This document shows positions 48,956 through 57,067 of a stretch of DNA of 64,000 bases, piece by piece. Each line of letters begins with the position of its first letter. Position 1 is the first letter of the stretch. The DNA is taken from positions 9,069-73,068 of the forward strand of contig CAZGAQ010000028.1 of the NCBI GenBank assembly GCA_964523405.1, given 5' to 3'. Position numbers and translations under genes: made by a program. Source of the stretch: CAZGAQ01 sp964523405. Its GTDB lineage: Bacteria > Planctomycetota > Phycisphaerae > UBA1845 > Fen-1342. A model generated the notes under the pieces. The model was not told the origin of the DNA. It saw only the letters and a program-made list of their open reading frames with translations, and ran no database searches.

Positions 48956-50065
48956 CTACGGACACGTCGTGTTCATGCGCGCAATGAAAGGATCGATGTC
49001 GCGCCAATTCACGTGATCATCACCGCTGGCATCGACATTCGCGAACAGGCACGACGGACCCGGCGCGGGGAACAGCGCGGCCCAGGCGGACTGGTTGTCG
49101 TTCTGCGCCGCGATCAGGTAGTCGATATCGCGCCAGTTGACGAGACCATCGCAGTTCGCGTCGCCCGCGCAGACCGACGGAAGCTCGCATTCGTCGGGGA
49201 CGCCGTTCCCATTGGTGTCGGCCGAGGTGCCGACGGCGATGTCGCATTCGTCAAGAACGAAGTTCTGATTGCAGTCCGCACTCGTGCCCAGCGCCAAGTC
49301 GACTTCGTCCGGCACGCCGTTGCTGTTGCAGTCCGGCCCTTCCGGAATGCGCGCCGCGCCGAAGCCGCCCGGCCCCGGTGAAGTCGTGCCGAACACCACG
49401 CCGCCCGCGCTGACGGAGTAGGCCGGATCGAAGTAGACCTCCAGCCGATCCCCGGCATACAGCAACTGGGCACCATAGGCCGGGGCGCGCGGGGCGAGCC
49501 GCTGAAAGAGCGCCTGGCAGATGATCGGCCCCTCGGTCTGGAAGTTCAGCTCGGCGGCCGAGACCTCCACGGCCAGTTCGCCGACGTCGGTCACCAGGCC
49601 GGCGGTGAAGACGGCTGGCAGTCCGGCGTAGTCGAACGGCTCGAACGGGCCGATGTAGCCCAGACTGCCGACGATCAGCTTGGGCACGACCACCCGGTCC
49701 GCTGCCTCGCCGGTCTGCCCCGGATCGAATTCCACGACCGCATCCTTGGGCAGGTCCTTGATCGTGAGCACGGCTTCGTTGGGATCGCGGGTGACGCGCC
49801 AGTCGGGGTTGGCGTGCGCGTCGATCGCGTCGGCGATCCGGTTCCGCTTCTGAATGGCCGTGTCCCCGGGTTCAATCGTCGCATTCACGGGATACACACT
49901 GCCGTCCGGGTACGTAATCTTGACGGTCACGGTCTTCTTGAACGTGTTGTTCGGCGCCGAGAACCCCAGCGTCGCGTCGCCCCCGTACGCCGACCCCACG
50001 TGCCCCAGCGCCCCGGCGGCCACAAGAAACCCGCCAATCCAGTTGATCATTCCCTTGCTCTGCAT
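48956..50065 (-). CDS. Secreted protein with thrombospondin-3-like and dockerin-like repeats
   Basis: 369 residues from the ATG at 50065 (AAGGAG 7 bases upstream). The signal peptide ends ...GHVGSAYGGD. The N-terminal 230 residues form a beta-rich domain with TVKITYPDGSVYPVNATI and QKRNRIADAIDAHANPDW. Then come three 'escaped' calcium repeats of the type DCNSNGVPDEVDLALGTSAD, as found in planctomycete and myxobacterial exported proteins. The end is a dockerin-like pair: AGDANCDGLVNWRDIDYLI and VDASGDDHVNWRDIDPFI. Extracellular; ligand unknown. Confidence 0.82.
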   Translation of the reverse strand: MQSKGMINWIGGFLVAAGALGHVGSAYGGDATLGFSAPNNTFKKTVTVKITYPDGSVYPVNATIEPGDTAIQKRNRIADAIDAHANPDWRVTRDPNEAVLTIKDLPKDAVVEFDPGQTGEAADRVVVPKLIVGSLGYIGPFEPFDYAGLPAVFTAGLVTDVGELAVEVSAAELNFQTEGPIICQALFQRLAPRAPAYGAQLLYAGDRLEVYFDPAYSVSAGGVVFGTTSPGPGGFGAARIPEGPDCNSNGVPDEVDLALGTSADCNQNFVLDECDIAVGTSADTNGNGVPDECELPSVCAGDANCDGLVNWRDIDYLIAAQNDNQSAWAALFPAPGPSCLFANVDASGDDHVNWRDIDPFIARMNTTCP

Positions 50066-50292
50066 GACCAGCTCCTTTGGCCCCCGCCATTCTGAGCGGC
50101 TCGCATCGCCAACGGCTGAGACTAAATAGGGTCGCAGCGATGCACTTTGACAGGAAAACCGGCGTGCTGGGGACAAATCGGTGCGCGACGAGGCGCGGGC
50201 GGACAGCGCGCGGCACCGGCCCAACGCGTGGCGCTGATCCACCCCGGGACGCGCTGCGCCACCCCGGCCGCAATGTCAGGCCGCGGTGCGGG

Positions 50293-51513
50293 TTACACGG
50301 GCTGCGGCGGGGCGTCGAACGCCATCACGATCTGGAAGTTGTGGACCGGGTATTGCATGCGCAGGCGGAACACGCGCAGCCGCGCCATGTCGACGCGCAC
50401 CTGCGCGCAGACGCGCGTCACCATCGCGCGGTAGTGCGGCACTTCCGGCACATCGAAGCGGCTCTCGGCCTTGTCCAGCGCCTCAATTCGCTCCGGGATG
50501 ACCACGCGGTCGATGTCGCGCGCGCGATCGGCAGGGTTGGCGGGGCCGCGGCTGCCGGGATCGTAGACAACGAGCTCCGGTGTGGCGCCGGGGAACACAT
50601 CATCGTCCAGCAGGGCATCACAGATCAGCGTCTTCACCGGCACATCGGGAAACACGACCACGCCGCCACGGGGGCGCTGCGGCGTCGCGTAGCGCTGTGA
50701 GCCGCGGGCGTCGTGCCCGACCGCGAGCATATCGACGGCCGCCCGGCGCCCAAGCCGATTGTGGGCCAGACGATGGACGAGCTGGCCGCCGATGAGCTGG
50801 GATTCCAGCGGCGCCGGCGGGTGCGTGTAGAACTCGCGCAGCTCGATCGGCGGGCGCGAGACGTCGTGTTGCTCGGGCGTCGCCTGCGGCGGCGGGCCAA
50901 ACGTGAAGTACACGTTCACGTCCGGCCGCAGGCGACGCATCGCCAGCGCGCCATGGATCGTCGTGACGGCCAGACGCGCCGGGTCATCCGGCGCGGGGAC
51001 GAACATCATCGACGTAAGCCAGGTCTTCGCCTCAACGCCGAGAATCTGACGCAAACCCAGGAAAACCTGGTAGCGGCTGGCGCGTTCGAAGCGGAACCGG
51101 GATTGCGGGGATTGCGTGGTGACGGCCGCACTCAGCGCGCTGCGCGTACCGAAGTCGTCCCGGATGCGCGTGGCAAAGGCATCGACGGCACGGTCGGCGG
51201 GCGCAATGAGGTCGCGAGCCAGACCGAACTCGGCAGCGGCGCGGGTGATGGCGCGCAGCGATTCTGGGCCGGGAACCTGGTCGAGAATCTCGTAGGGGTC
51301 GGACCGGGCCAGGGCGTTGACAAGCTTGCTGACGATGACGCGGCTGAGGCCGAGCTGGCGCGCGAGCGCGGTCGGGGTATGCGGGGCACCCGGGATGGCC
51401 GCCAGCAGTCGGCGGTATGCGTCGGCCAGCTCGTTCCCAAGCGGCCCCAGGGCGGCATAGAGGCCGGCAGACTCGACCTGCCCGGTGGCGGCGGACTCAT
51501 GAGTAACGGGCAT
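50293..51513 (-). CDS. Large HTH-containing putative transcriptional regulator
   Basis: 406 residues; AAGGAAGGG precedes the ATG. Residues about 35-75 contain an HTH (TPTALARQLGLSRVIVSKLV) like MarR/IclR-type winged helices. The following 330 residues (RFRFERASRYQVFLGLRQIL, WLTSMMFVP, VFPDVPVKTLICDALL) contain no family I recognise. It may be an effector-binding domain. It is divergent from the HAF-repeat PEP-CTERM gene, with an 18-base perfect palindrome at 51558-51575 in the gap that could be its operator. Such long HTH proteins appear to be common in Phycisphaerae, from my general knowledge. Confidence 0.65.
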   Translation of the reverse strand: MPVTHESAATGQVESAGLYAALGPLGNELADAYRRLLAAIPGAPHTPTALARQLGLSRVIVSKLVNALARSDPYEILDQVPGPESLRAITRAAAEFGLARDLIAPADRAVDAFATRIRDDFGTRSALSAAVTTQSPQSRFRFERASRYQVFLGLRQILGVEAKTWLTSMMFVPAPDDPARLAVTTIHGALAMRRLRPDVNVYFTFGPPPQATPEQHDVSRPPIELREFYTHPPAPLESQLIGGQLVHRLAHNRLGRRAAVDMLAVGHDARGSQRYATPQRPRGGVVVFPDVPVKTLICDALLDDDVFPGATPELVVYDPGSRGPANPADRARDIDRVVIPERIEALDKAESRFDVPEVPHYRAMVTRVCAQVRVDMARLRVFRLRMQYPVHNFQIVMAFDAPPQPV

Positions 51514-51557
51514 GCACCCTTCCTTTGGATCTTTCTCGCAGCATTAGGATATCCGGA

Positions 51558-51575
51558 GGCGAAATTTCTTTCGCC
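51558..51575. promoter_or_regulatory. Palindromic operator-like site
   Basis: GGCGAAATTTCTTTCGCC: two 7-base arms around a 4-base centre, 45 bases upstream of the HTH gene start and 138 bases before the HAF gene. A weak promoter-like pair (TTGCAC, 18 bases, TAGCAT at 51592-51621) faces the HAF gene just beyond. The surrounding 60 bases are AT-rich compared with the rest. Confidence 0.45.
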
Positions 51576-51712
51576 AGAAATGTGAAATTAATTGCACCAA
51601 TACCTCTCGTTGTGATAGCATCACGGCGTTGAATCACCCCGGAATCCGGCTCCGAGTGGCTGCGCGATCCCGGGTCGATCGCGATTCATCAAGAGGATGA
51701 GGAGGCAATGTG

Positions 51713-52819
51713 ATGCGCAAATCTCAAATGATCGCCGCGATTGCGGCAGCAGCGGCCTGTGCCGCGGCTCTGGCTACCCCGCTGTACAACATTATCGACA
51801 TCGGCGTAGTCAGCACCAACGACAGCGCCTCGCAGGCCATGCGCGTCTCCGGAAACGGCATCGCCACGGGACGCTCTTTCGGGAACCCGACTCGGGCATT
51901 TACCTGGACACAGGGCGGCGGCTTGGTCGGCCTGCCTAACCTCACGTCCCCGACGCGTAACTACAGTGTCGGCAACGGCGTCAACAACGACGGCATCGTC
52001 GTCGGCACCGGCAGCACGACGTCCTACGGCTCCAACCCCCTGCCGCTCATCTGGCAGAATGGCGCCGTCTCCCAGCTCCCCCTGCCCAGCGGCTACTCCT
52101 TCGGACGCGCCAATGATATCAACAGCGCCAAAACAGCCATCGGCTCCGTGGGCAGCGGCTCGGGCGAGGTCGGGGTGATCTACTCGGAAAGCAGCGCGAG
52201 CGTCATCACGACGCTCACAGACACCGGCTGCTTCGTCCGCACCCCATTCGGCATTAACGACGCCGGGCGTATCGTCGGCTTCGGCATCGACCCTGCCGAC
52301 GCCGCGCGCAACGTGGGCTACGTGCTCGACACGTCCACGGGCAAAGCGTTTGAGGTGCCGCCGTTGGCCGGCAACAACGGCGCGATCGCCTTTGACGTCT
52401 GCAATGCCGGCTACGTCGTCGGCGTGAGCTCGACCGGCCAAAGCTCCGGCATGCCCTTCTTCTGGTCGGGAACAGGCGCCAGCGTCGCCATTCCGCTGCC
52501 CACCGGCACCTCGCTGGGCCAAGGCCGTGGCGTGAACTCCAGCGGCTGGGCGGTCGGAAATGCCGGCGGCGTATATTCGGTGCCGTGGCTGTGGGACGGC
52601 ACACAAACCTATCGCCTGCAGGACATCATCGTGGAGGCCGGCTGGGATCTGTCGATGAACACGTCGGCCTCGGCCATGGGCATCAGCGAAGACGGCATCA
52701 TCGTCGGCACGGCCGTCCACAACGGCGCGACCCATGCCTACGCGATGATCCCGGTGCCCGAGCCCACGACGCTAGTCGGGCTGCTGCTGGCCGGGGCGGC
52801 GCTGCTCCGCCGGCGCTAG
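51713..52819 (+). CDS. Secreted HAF-repeat protein with PEP-CTERM tail
   Basis: 368 residues; GAGGAGG lies 7 bases before the ATG at 51713 (a GTG one codon earlier is less likely). The signal peptide ends ...AAALATP. The body holds about six repeats with the pattern GxN-D-GxIVG (NNDGIVVGTG, NDAGRIVGFG, NAGYVVGVS, NSSGWAVGNA, SEDGIIVGTA) alternating with AFxW segments, as in the HAF extracellular repeat family (TIGR02913), probably a propeller. The end, VPEPTTLVGLLLAGAALLRR, is a full PEP-CTERM signal for exosortase sorting. Divergent HTH gene upstream may control it. Confidence 0.88.
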   Translation: MRKSQMIAAIAAAAACAAALATPLYNIIDIGVVSTNDSASQAMRVSGNGIATGRSFGNPTRAFTWTQGGGLVGLPNLTSPTRNYSVGNGVNNDGIVVGTGSTTSYGSNPLPLIWQNGAVSQLPLPSGYSFGRANDINSAKTAIGSVGSGSGEVGVIYSESSASVITTLTDTGCFVRTPFGINDAGRIVGFGIDPADAARNVGYVLDTSTGKAFEVPPLAGNNGAIAFDVCNAGYVVGVSSTGQSSGMPFFWSGTGASVAIPLPTGTSLGQGRGVNSSGWAVGNAGGVYSVPWLWDGTQTYRLQDIIVEAGWDLSMNTSASAMGISEDGIIVGTAVHNGATHAYAMIPVPEPTTLVGLLLAGAALLRRR

Positions 52820-53240
52820 GCCACGACCGAACCCGTAGCGGTGTCACTCGGTGGCCAAGACGGGATACTCTTGGTCCGCGTCCGGCCTGAGTGACGATTG
52901 ACTCCCGCATCCCCCGCGTGCGTACCGCTCCACCCAGGGTGCTTCCTGGAGCGGCACGCCGCGGGGCCGCGCGTTTCAGGGCGCATCACACGGGGGGCAA
53001 CTCCGTACGACTCATCACCGCCTGCTGTCCGGTCAGGAAGTTGGCGGCCTTGCGCACGCGCCGTCCGCCCAGCACGAAGCACACTCCCAGCAGGAACATC
53101 ACGCAGGGAACGGGACTGGCAGCCGCGCTGGGCAGGTCCGCATGACCCGAAGCACCCGGCGTTGACCCGCAAGCGGGCGGGCGGGACGATACGCGGGCCG
53201 GGGGCGGTCCCCGGATTGAGGCGCGCGCGGAGCCCTGTTG
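52820..53240. other. Intergenic region with a possible degenerate fragment
   Basis: 421 bases. On the minus strand at about 52986-53140 one frame reads SPVPCVMFLLGVCFVLGGRR and then stops. It looks like a sorting-signal tail, but it has no start codon with a ribosome site and no upstream protein. Otherwise nothing recognisable. Confidence 0.3.
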
Positions 53241-53855
53241 ATGCTCGCGACGTACTGGTGGCCTAATCTGAATCCGATCGGACCGGCATCACTGTGGCCG
53301 CTGGGGATCGTCATTGCCTACGTCTACATCGTGTGGGTCACGCAGTCGCGGGCGGCGCTCTTCTGCGGGCCGGCGGCATTGACAGCCGGTGCACTCTTCT
53401 GTGGTCAGGTGCCACATGATTCCCCGTGGCTCGGAGGCTTCGGGCTGCTGTGCACAAGATGGCCTGACGCCGTCGACTTTGTCGGCTACTACATTTGGAG
53501 TCTCGCAACTGCGGCCTTCGCCTTTGAGATCGCGCGATCCGGATCGCGCATAGCGTGCGTCTACGGCGGTCTTGTGTTGTTCCCGCTTGGGGGACTTCTC
53601 ACACTCGAAGCGGTAGACCGGAGTACGGATTTCATCTCGGCCACACGCGGTCTGCATGATCGCGTGGTCCTGCTGCTGGCCGCAGCAGTCTGGGTGCCGC
53701 TCTATGCCGTGCTGATGGTACGAGCCGTGCTGGCCGCACGGCGAACGTACCGCAGAGAACACGGATTGTGCGTCAACTGCGGCTACGACCTCACCGGCAA
53801 CGTCAGCGGGCGGTGCCCGGAATGCGGGACGGCCATCGTGTCTCGGGCAGGGTGA
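53241..53855 (+). CDS. Membrane protein with C-terminal CGYDLTGN zinc ribbon (ZR-1)
   Basis: 204 residues from the ATG at 53241. About five membrane helices (GIVIAYVYIVWV, AALTAGALFCG, VGYYIWSLATAAFAFEIA, VLFPLGGLLTLEAV, VLLLAAAVWVPLYAVLM) fill the first 170 residues. The cytosolic end is CVNCGYDLTGN and CPECGT, a C-x2-C/C-x2-C zinc ribbon very common at the ends of Phycisphaerae membrane proteins. Function unknown. First of a run of similar genes; 8 bases separate it from the next. Confidence 0.78.
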   Translation: MLATYWWPNLNPIGPASLWPLGIVIAYVYIVWVTQSRAALFCGPAALTAGALFCGQVPHDSPWLGGFGLLCTRWPDAVDFVGYYIWSLATAAFAFEIARSGSRIACVYGGLVLFPLGGLLTLEAVDRSTDFISATRGLHDRVVLLLAAAVWVPLYAVLMVRAVLAARRTYRREHGLCVNCGYDLTGNVSGRCPECGTAIVSRAG

Positions 53856-53863
53856 GTGCGCGC

Positions 53864-54277
53864 ATGGCGAAGAAGATCAAGCGGAAGCGCTTCTCCGTCG
53901 TCACGTCGCTCCTCGCGGCGAGCGTGGTGTTCCCGCCGGCGTGCTGTGTGGCGGCAGTCACAGTGAGAGCATTGCTTATCGCGGTGGCCGACGGGCTCCA
54001 CGCGGCCGGCATCCAGATTGCAGCGCCCGCCGACACAATTCTCATCGGTATGATGATCGGCCTGCCGCTGCTGACCGCCTACCTGGCAGCGCGGGTGACG
54101 TACAAGCTGATGCGATGGGAGACCATCGATGATCCGGAAGGACGTTTCTGCGAACACTGCGGCTACGACCTCACCGGCAACGGCAGCGGGCGGTGTCCGG
54201 AATGCGGGACGGCCGTACAGGGCGGTCAACCCGGGCAACACGCATCCGGCGGTGATCGTGGAGAAACGCCACGATGA
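53864..54277 (+). CDS. Small membrane protein with C-terminal CGYDLTGN zinc ribbon (ZR-2)
   Basis: 137 residues from the ATG at 53864, starting MAKKIKRKRFS. Two membrane helices (about 13-43 and 57-82). The end is CEHCGYDLTGNGSGRCPEC, identical in layout to ZR-1. The DNA of this module (54158-54210) differs from that in ZR-1 (53778-53830) at about two positions, far closer than the rest of the genes. The stop overlaps the ZR-3 start (ATGA). Confidence 0.75.
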   Translation: MAKKIKRKRFSVVTSLLAASVVFPPACCVAAVTVRALLIAVADGLHAAGIQIAAPADTILIGMMIGLPLLTAYLAARVTYKLMRWETIDDPEGRFCEHCGYDLTGNGSGRCPECGTAVQGGQPGQHASGGDRGETPR

Positions 54278-55221
54278 TTCGCTCGCCGACGATCGCCGTG
54301 ACGGAGACCGTCGCCTGGCTCCTGCTGACGATGCTGCTGGCTTGCTTCGCCATCGACACGCTCCCCGAGACCCCACCGCGCCTGGTGTGGACGCCATGGC
54401 ACGTACTGCCCTTCCTCACGTTGCTGGCCGGCGCCTACCGCGCGGGCTGGCACCTCTTGCCCATCTGGGCCCTGACGGCCGTCGGCCTGCTCGGCACGGC
54501 CGGTTTCCTCCCGCTGCTGCTGCCGGATGAACCCGAGCGGTTTGAACTGCAGATGCGAGCGTGGTCGCCCTGGTACTTCGTCCTCCGCACGGCGTTGCTG
54601 GCCAGCGCGCTGCCTCTCATCAGCGTCTACGCCGGCCTACGCGGGCGCCGCCGAGCCCTGTGCACGGCCGGTCCGTGCCGGGTGTGCGGCCACGTGCTGG
54701 CCGGCGCAACCGGTTGGCAATGTCCGCGGTGCGGGAGCTACCTGGCGGGCGCGAGTTATCGCCTCAACTGGCGCGGCCCCAAGCCGCGGTGGCTGATCGC
54801 GTCGGCCTATGTGCTGGGGGCGCTGGCGGCGTGGGTCGCCATCTCCTTCATGTACCTGCGCTTTTCGGACAGGCGGACGTGGGAAGTCTGGATCGGAACG
54901 GGTGGGGCGCGCGTGGTGTGGGGTAACGAGCCTGGATGGCCGTCATACGGGTCGTTTGGCTACGGGAACCGCTTCGGCTGGCGCCGCTTTGTCCCCATTC
55001 TCTGGATCTACCGCTGGAACATCCGCGGACAGCGCGATGTGCTCCTGCCGTCATGGCCCATCGCCGTGCCGCTGGTGATCTGGCTGGGGCTAAAAGCGGA
55101 GCGCTGGCGGTACCGCCGGCGCACGGGGCACTGCCGCCACTGCGGCTACGACCTGACGGGCAACGTCAGCGGGCGGTGCCCGGAGTGCGGGACAAACGTG
55201 CAAAGCGGAGGGAGGACATGA
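54274..55221 (+). CDS. Membrane protein with two zinc ribbons (ZR-3)
   Basis: 315 residues, ATGA overlap with ZR-2. Four N-terminal helices are followed by a first ribbon, CRVCGHVL...CPRCG (residues about 133-155), then two more helices and a hydrophilic segment with many Trp, Gly and Tyr (WEVWIGTGGARVVWGNEPGW). The C-terminus is the CRHCGYDLTGN/CPECG ribbon. One protein thus carries two different ribbons on the cytosolic side. Function unknown. The stop overlaps the next small gene. Confidence 0.75.
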   Translation: MIRSPTIAVTETVAWLLLTMLLACFAIDTLPETPPRLVWTPWHVLPFLTLLAGAYRAGWHLLPIWALTAVGLLGTAGFLPLLLPDEPERFELQMRAWSPWYFVLRTALLASALPLISVYAGLRGRRRALCTAGPCRVCGHVLAGATGWQCPRCGSYLAGASYRLNWRGPKPRWLIASAYVLGALAAWVAISFMYLRFSDRRTWEVWIGTGGARVVWGNEPGWPSYGSFGYGNRFGWRRFVPILWIYRWNIRGQRDVLLPSWPIAVPLVIWLGLKAERWRYRRRTGHCRHCGYDLTGNVSGRCPECGTNVQSGGRT

Positions 55222-55349
55222 ACGCACCGGTGGGTCTGCGGATGGGGCTGCTCCGTACCGGCCTGGCGCTCGCGCTGTCCGCGCCCGGTTGCCCGGCCCG
55301 ACAGACCGGACGGATGGATGCCGCGGGTGGCAAGAGGAGAGGGAGTTAG
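55218..55349 (+). CDS. Small possible lipoprotein downstream of ZR-3
   Basis: 43 residues. GGAGGGAGGA lies just upstream and ATGA overlaps the ZR-3 stop, which is good evidence of coupling. The sequence (LRMGLLRTGLALALSAPGC) is a short signal with a lipobox-like APGC; the mature part is about 20 residues, basic. It could be a real peptide or only a chance frame. Confidence 0.4.
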   Translation: MNAPVGLRMGLLRTGLALALSAPGCPARQTGRMDAAGGKRRGS

Positions 55350-55482
55350 GGGCGGTGCCCACGCGTGTCGCTGCGCTCCACACATGGCTGAGGTTCTGCA
55401 CCCCTTGCGGAGTGGAGCCGCCCTGCCCAAGTTTCCGTGACGCAGATATGATGGCTGTTGTGAGATATCCGGGAGGACCTTC

Positions 55483-56490
55483 GTGCCCACAACCGAGACA
55501 GCGCCGACCGCCGCGAACCCGACCGTGCCGGCCGATCTGCCCTGCGTCGTCTGCGGCTACAACCTGCGCACGCTGGCCGAGGAGGGGCGCTGCCCGGAAT
55601 GCGGCGCGGCGATCAGTGCAACGCTCCGCAGTTGGCTACGCCTCCGCCTGCTGGCGCCGGGATTGCGACGAGGCGCAGCCACACTGGCCGTCGCGATCCT
55701 GTTGCCGACCGCGGCGTTGCTGGCGTTCACCTGCTGGACGCTGGTGAGCGCGCCCTACTGGACCCAGATGGCGACACGGGAAACATGGCCGGCCATGCTC
55801 AACCGCTTCCTGGGCCGCGCGCTCGGCTATGCGAGCCTGACACAAGTCGCTCTGGATGCGGTGACGGTCGCCCTGTGGCTGTGGAGCATTCGGGCCGTGT
55901 CCGGTCCGCGGCGCAGATGGCTCGCGCGCGGCACAACGGCTGTCGCGCTCGGCTCGGCCGCCGTCATCGTCGGGTACAACGTGTACATCATGGCCGCGCT
56001 GCCGTTTCTGGGACCCGGGCCGTTCACAGCCAACGTCGTGCTAGCTCTGACAATTGCGCCCCTCCTCGCGGCGCTCGCACTCATCGTAGCTTGGGGACTG
56101 GTCATGCGTTCACTGAAGCCGCCCGTCCCCTGGCGTGTGAAGTGGCCAATGCGCATCATCGGGTTACTACTGCTTACGCGTCTGGTCGCGCCGCTGGCGG
56201 CGCTGGTCGCGTACGAACCGCCCCCCACCACGATGGTCTTCGAAATCACGTCACCGGAGGGCTGGCGCCGCGCCGTCTTGCTCGCAGGAGCCTGGAGCAG
56301 CGCCTGCCGCCCGGGCATGGATTTGGCGCTGCTGGCGTGTCTGGTGCTACTGGTTCGCGCGTTGCGGACAGCGCGGGTTTGCGGTGATGACCTGAGCCTT
56401 CGCGGCGTGATGCGCGGCGCGGCGCCACCGCCCGAGGTCAGCGCGCAGGGCGGGACTACAGCGATTACCCGAAATGCCGGAGCCCGTTGA
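55483..56490 (+). CDS. Multi-pass membrane protein with N-terminal zinc ribbon (ZR-4)
   Basis: 335 residues from a GTG with GGGAGG 7 bases upstream. Residues 21-41 are CVVCGYNLRTLAEEGRCPEC, the N-terminal version of the ribbon. About six membrane helices follow (AATLAVAILLPTAALLAF, LTQVALDAVTVALWLW, AVALGSAAVIVGYNVYIMA, VVLALTIAPLLAALALIVAW, IIGLLLLTRLVAPLAALVA, MDLALLACLVLLVRAL). Architecture mirrors ZR-1 to ZR-3 with the ribbon at the other end. Function unknown. Confidence 0.78.
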   Translation: MPTTETAPTAANPTVPADLPCVVCGYNLRTLAEEGRCPECGAAISATLRSWLRLRLLAPGLRRGAATLAVAILLPTAALLAFTCWTLVSAPYWTQMATRETWPAMLNRFLGRALGYASLTQVALDAVTVALWLWSIRAVSGPRRRWLARGTTAVALGSAAVIVGYNVYIMAALPFLGPGPFTANVVLALTIAPLLAALALIVAWGLVMRSLKPPVPWRVKWPMRIIGLLLLTRLVAPLAALVAYEPPPTTMVFEITSPEGWRRAVLLAGAWSSACRPGMDLALLACLVLLVRALRTARVCGDDLSLRGVMRGAAPPPEVSAQGGTTAITRNAGAR

Positions 56491-57067
56491 GCGCGGGGTG
56501 GCCCGTACGTGCTGACGCGCGGTGCGCGGTCGGCGCCAGCCACGCGCTCGCAGCACCATCGGGCATGTTCCCCCAATGAATAGCTTCACATTGCATGCGC
56601 GATGGCGCCATCTCGCGATCATCTGTATCTTCGCGCGAATCTGCGAGCGCGCCGCGCAGTTCTTGCGTCGAACACAGTGAGGTCCGCGCGAATCGAGTGG
56701 CGCAATGGGGGCGCTTCGCGGGCCGCAGGTCAATGCCAGGGGTAAGTCAGTTTGTCCCGCGAAGACGCCGACGCACGGCGGCCACCGCAGTGATCGACCG
56801 CACGCGATCGGCGTCCTGATCCCGCACGGGCGCGGGGCTTGTCGGGCCAGATGTCCACGCGCGGCCGGGAGTCACGCCGTCGGCGCGGGCGACATCCGGA
56901 GTGCCCGGCCGGTATCGGTCTGTCCGCCCTGCGTGGCGGCACGACGACGAATTCCGGCGGGGGGCGTGACCCCTGCCGCTTAGGCCACTGGTGATGTGGG
57001 GTATGCCCGTGTGTGTACCATCCGCGGTCCAGCCTGCCCGTCTGCCACAGTTCCGGGAGGAGCTCCA
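56491..57067. other. Intergenic region before the RHS gene
   Basis: 577 bases with no gene. It has a perfect 12-bp palindrome GATGGCGCCATC (about 56602-56613) and TTCGCGCGAA nearby. No consensus promoter is found for the RHS gene; a TACCAT at 57016-57021 lacks a -35. Confidence 0.4.

Noticed and set aside
52986..53140. Minus-strand fragment reading like a PEP-CTERM-type tail
   Set aside because: Only a hydrophobic stretch flanked by Pro and Arg. No upstream protein, no ribosome site, and it lies antisense in the leader of ZR-1. A decayed gene is possible but not supported.
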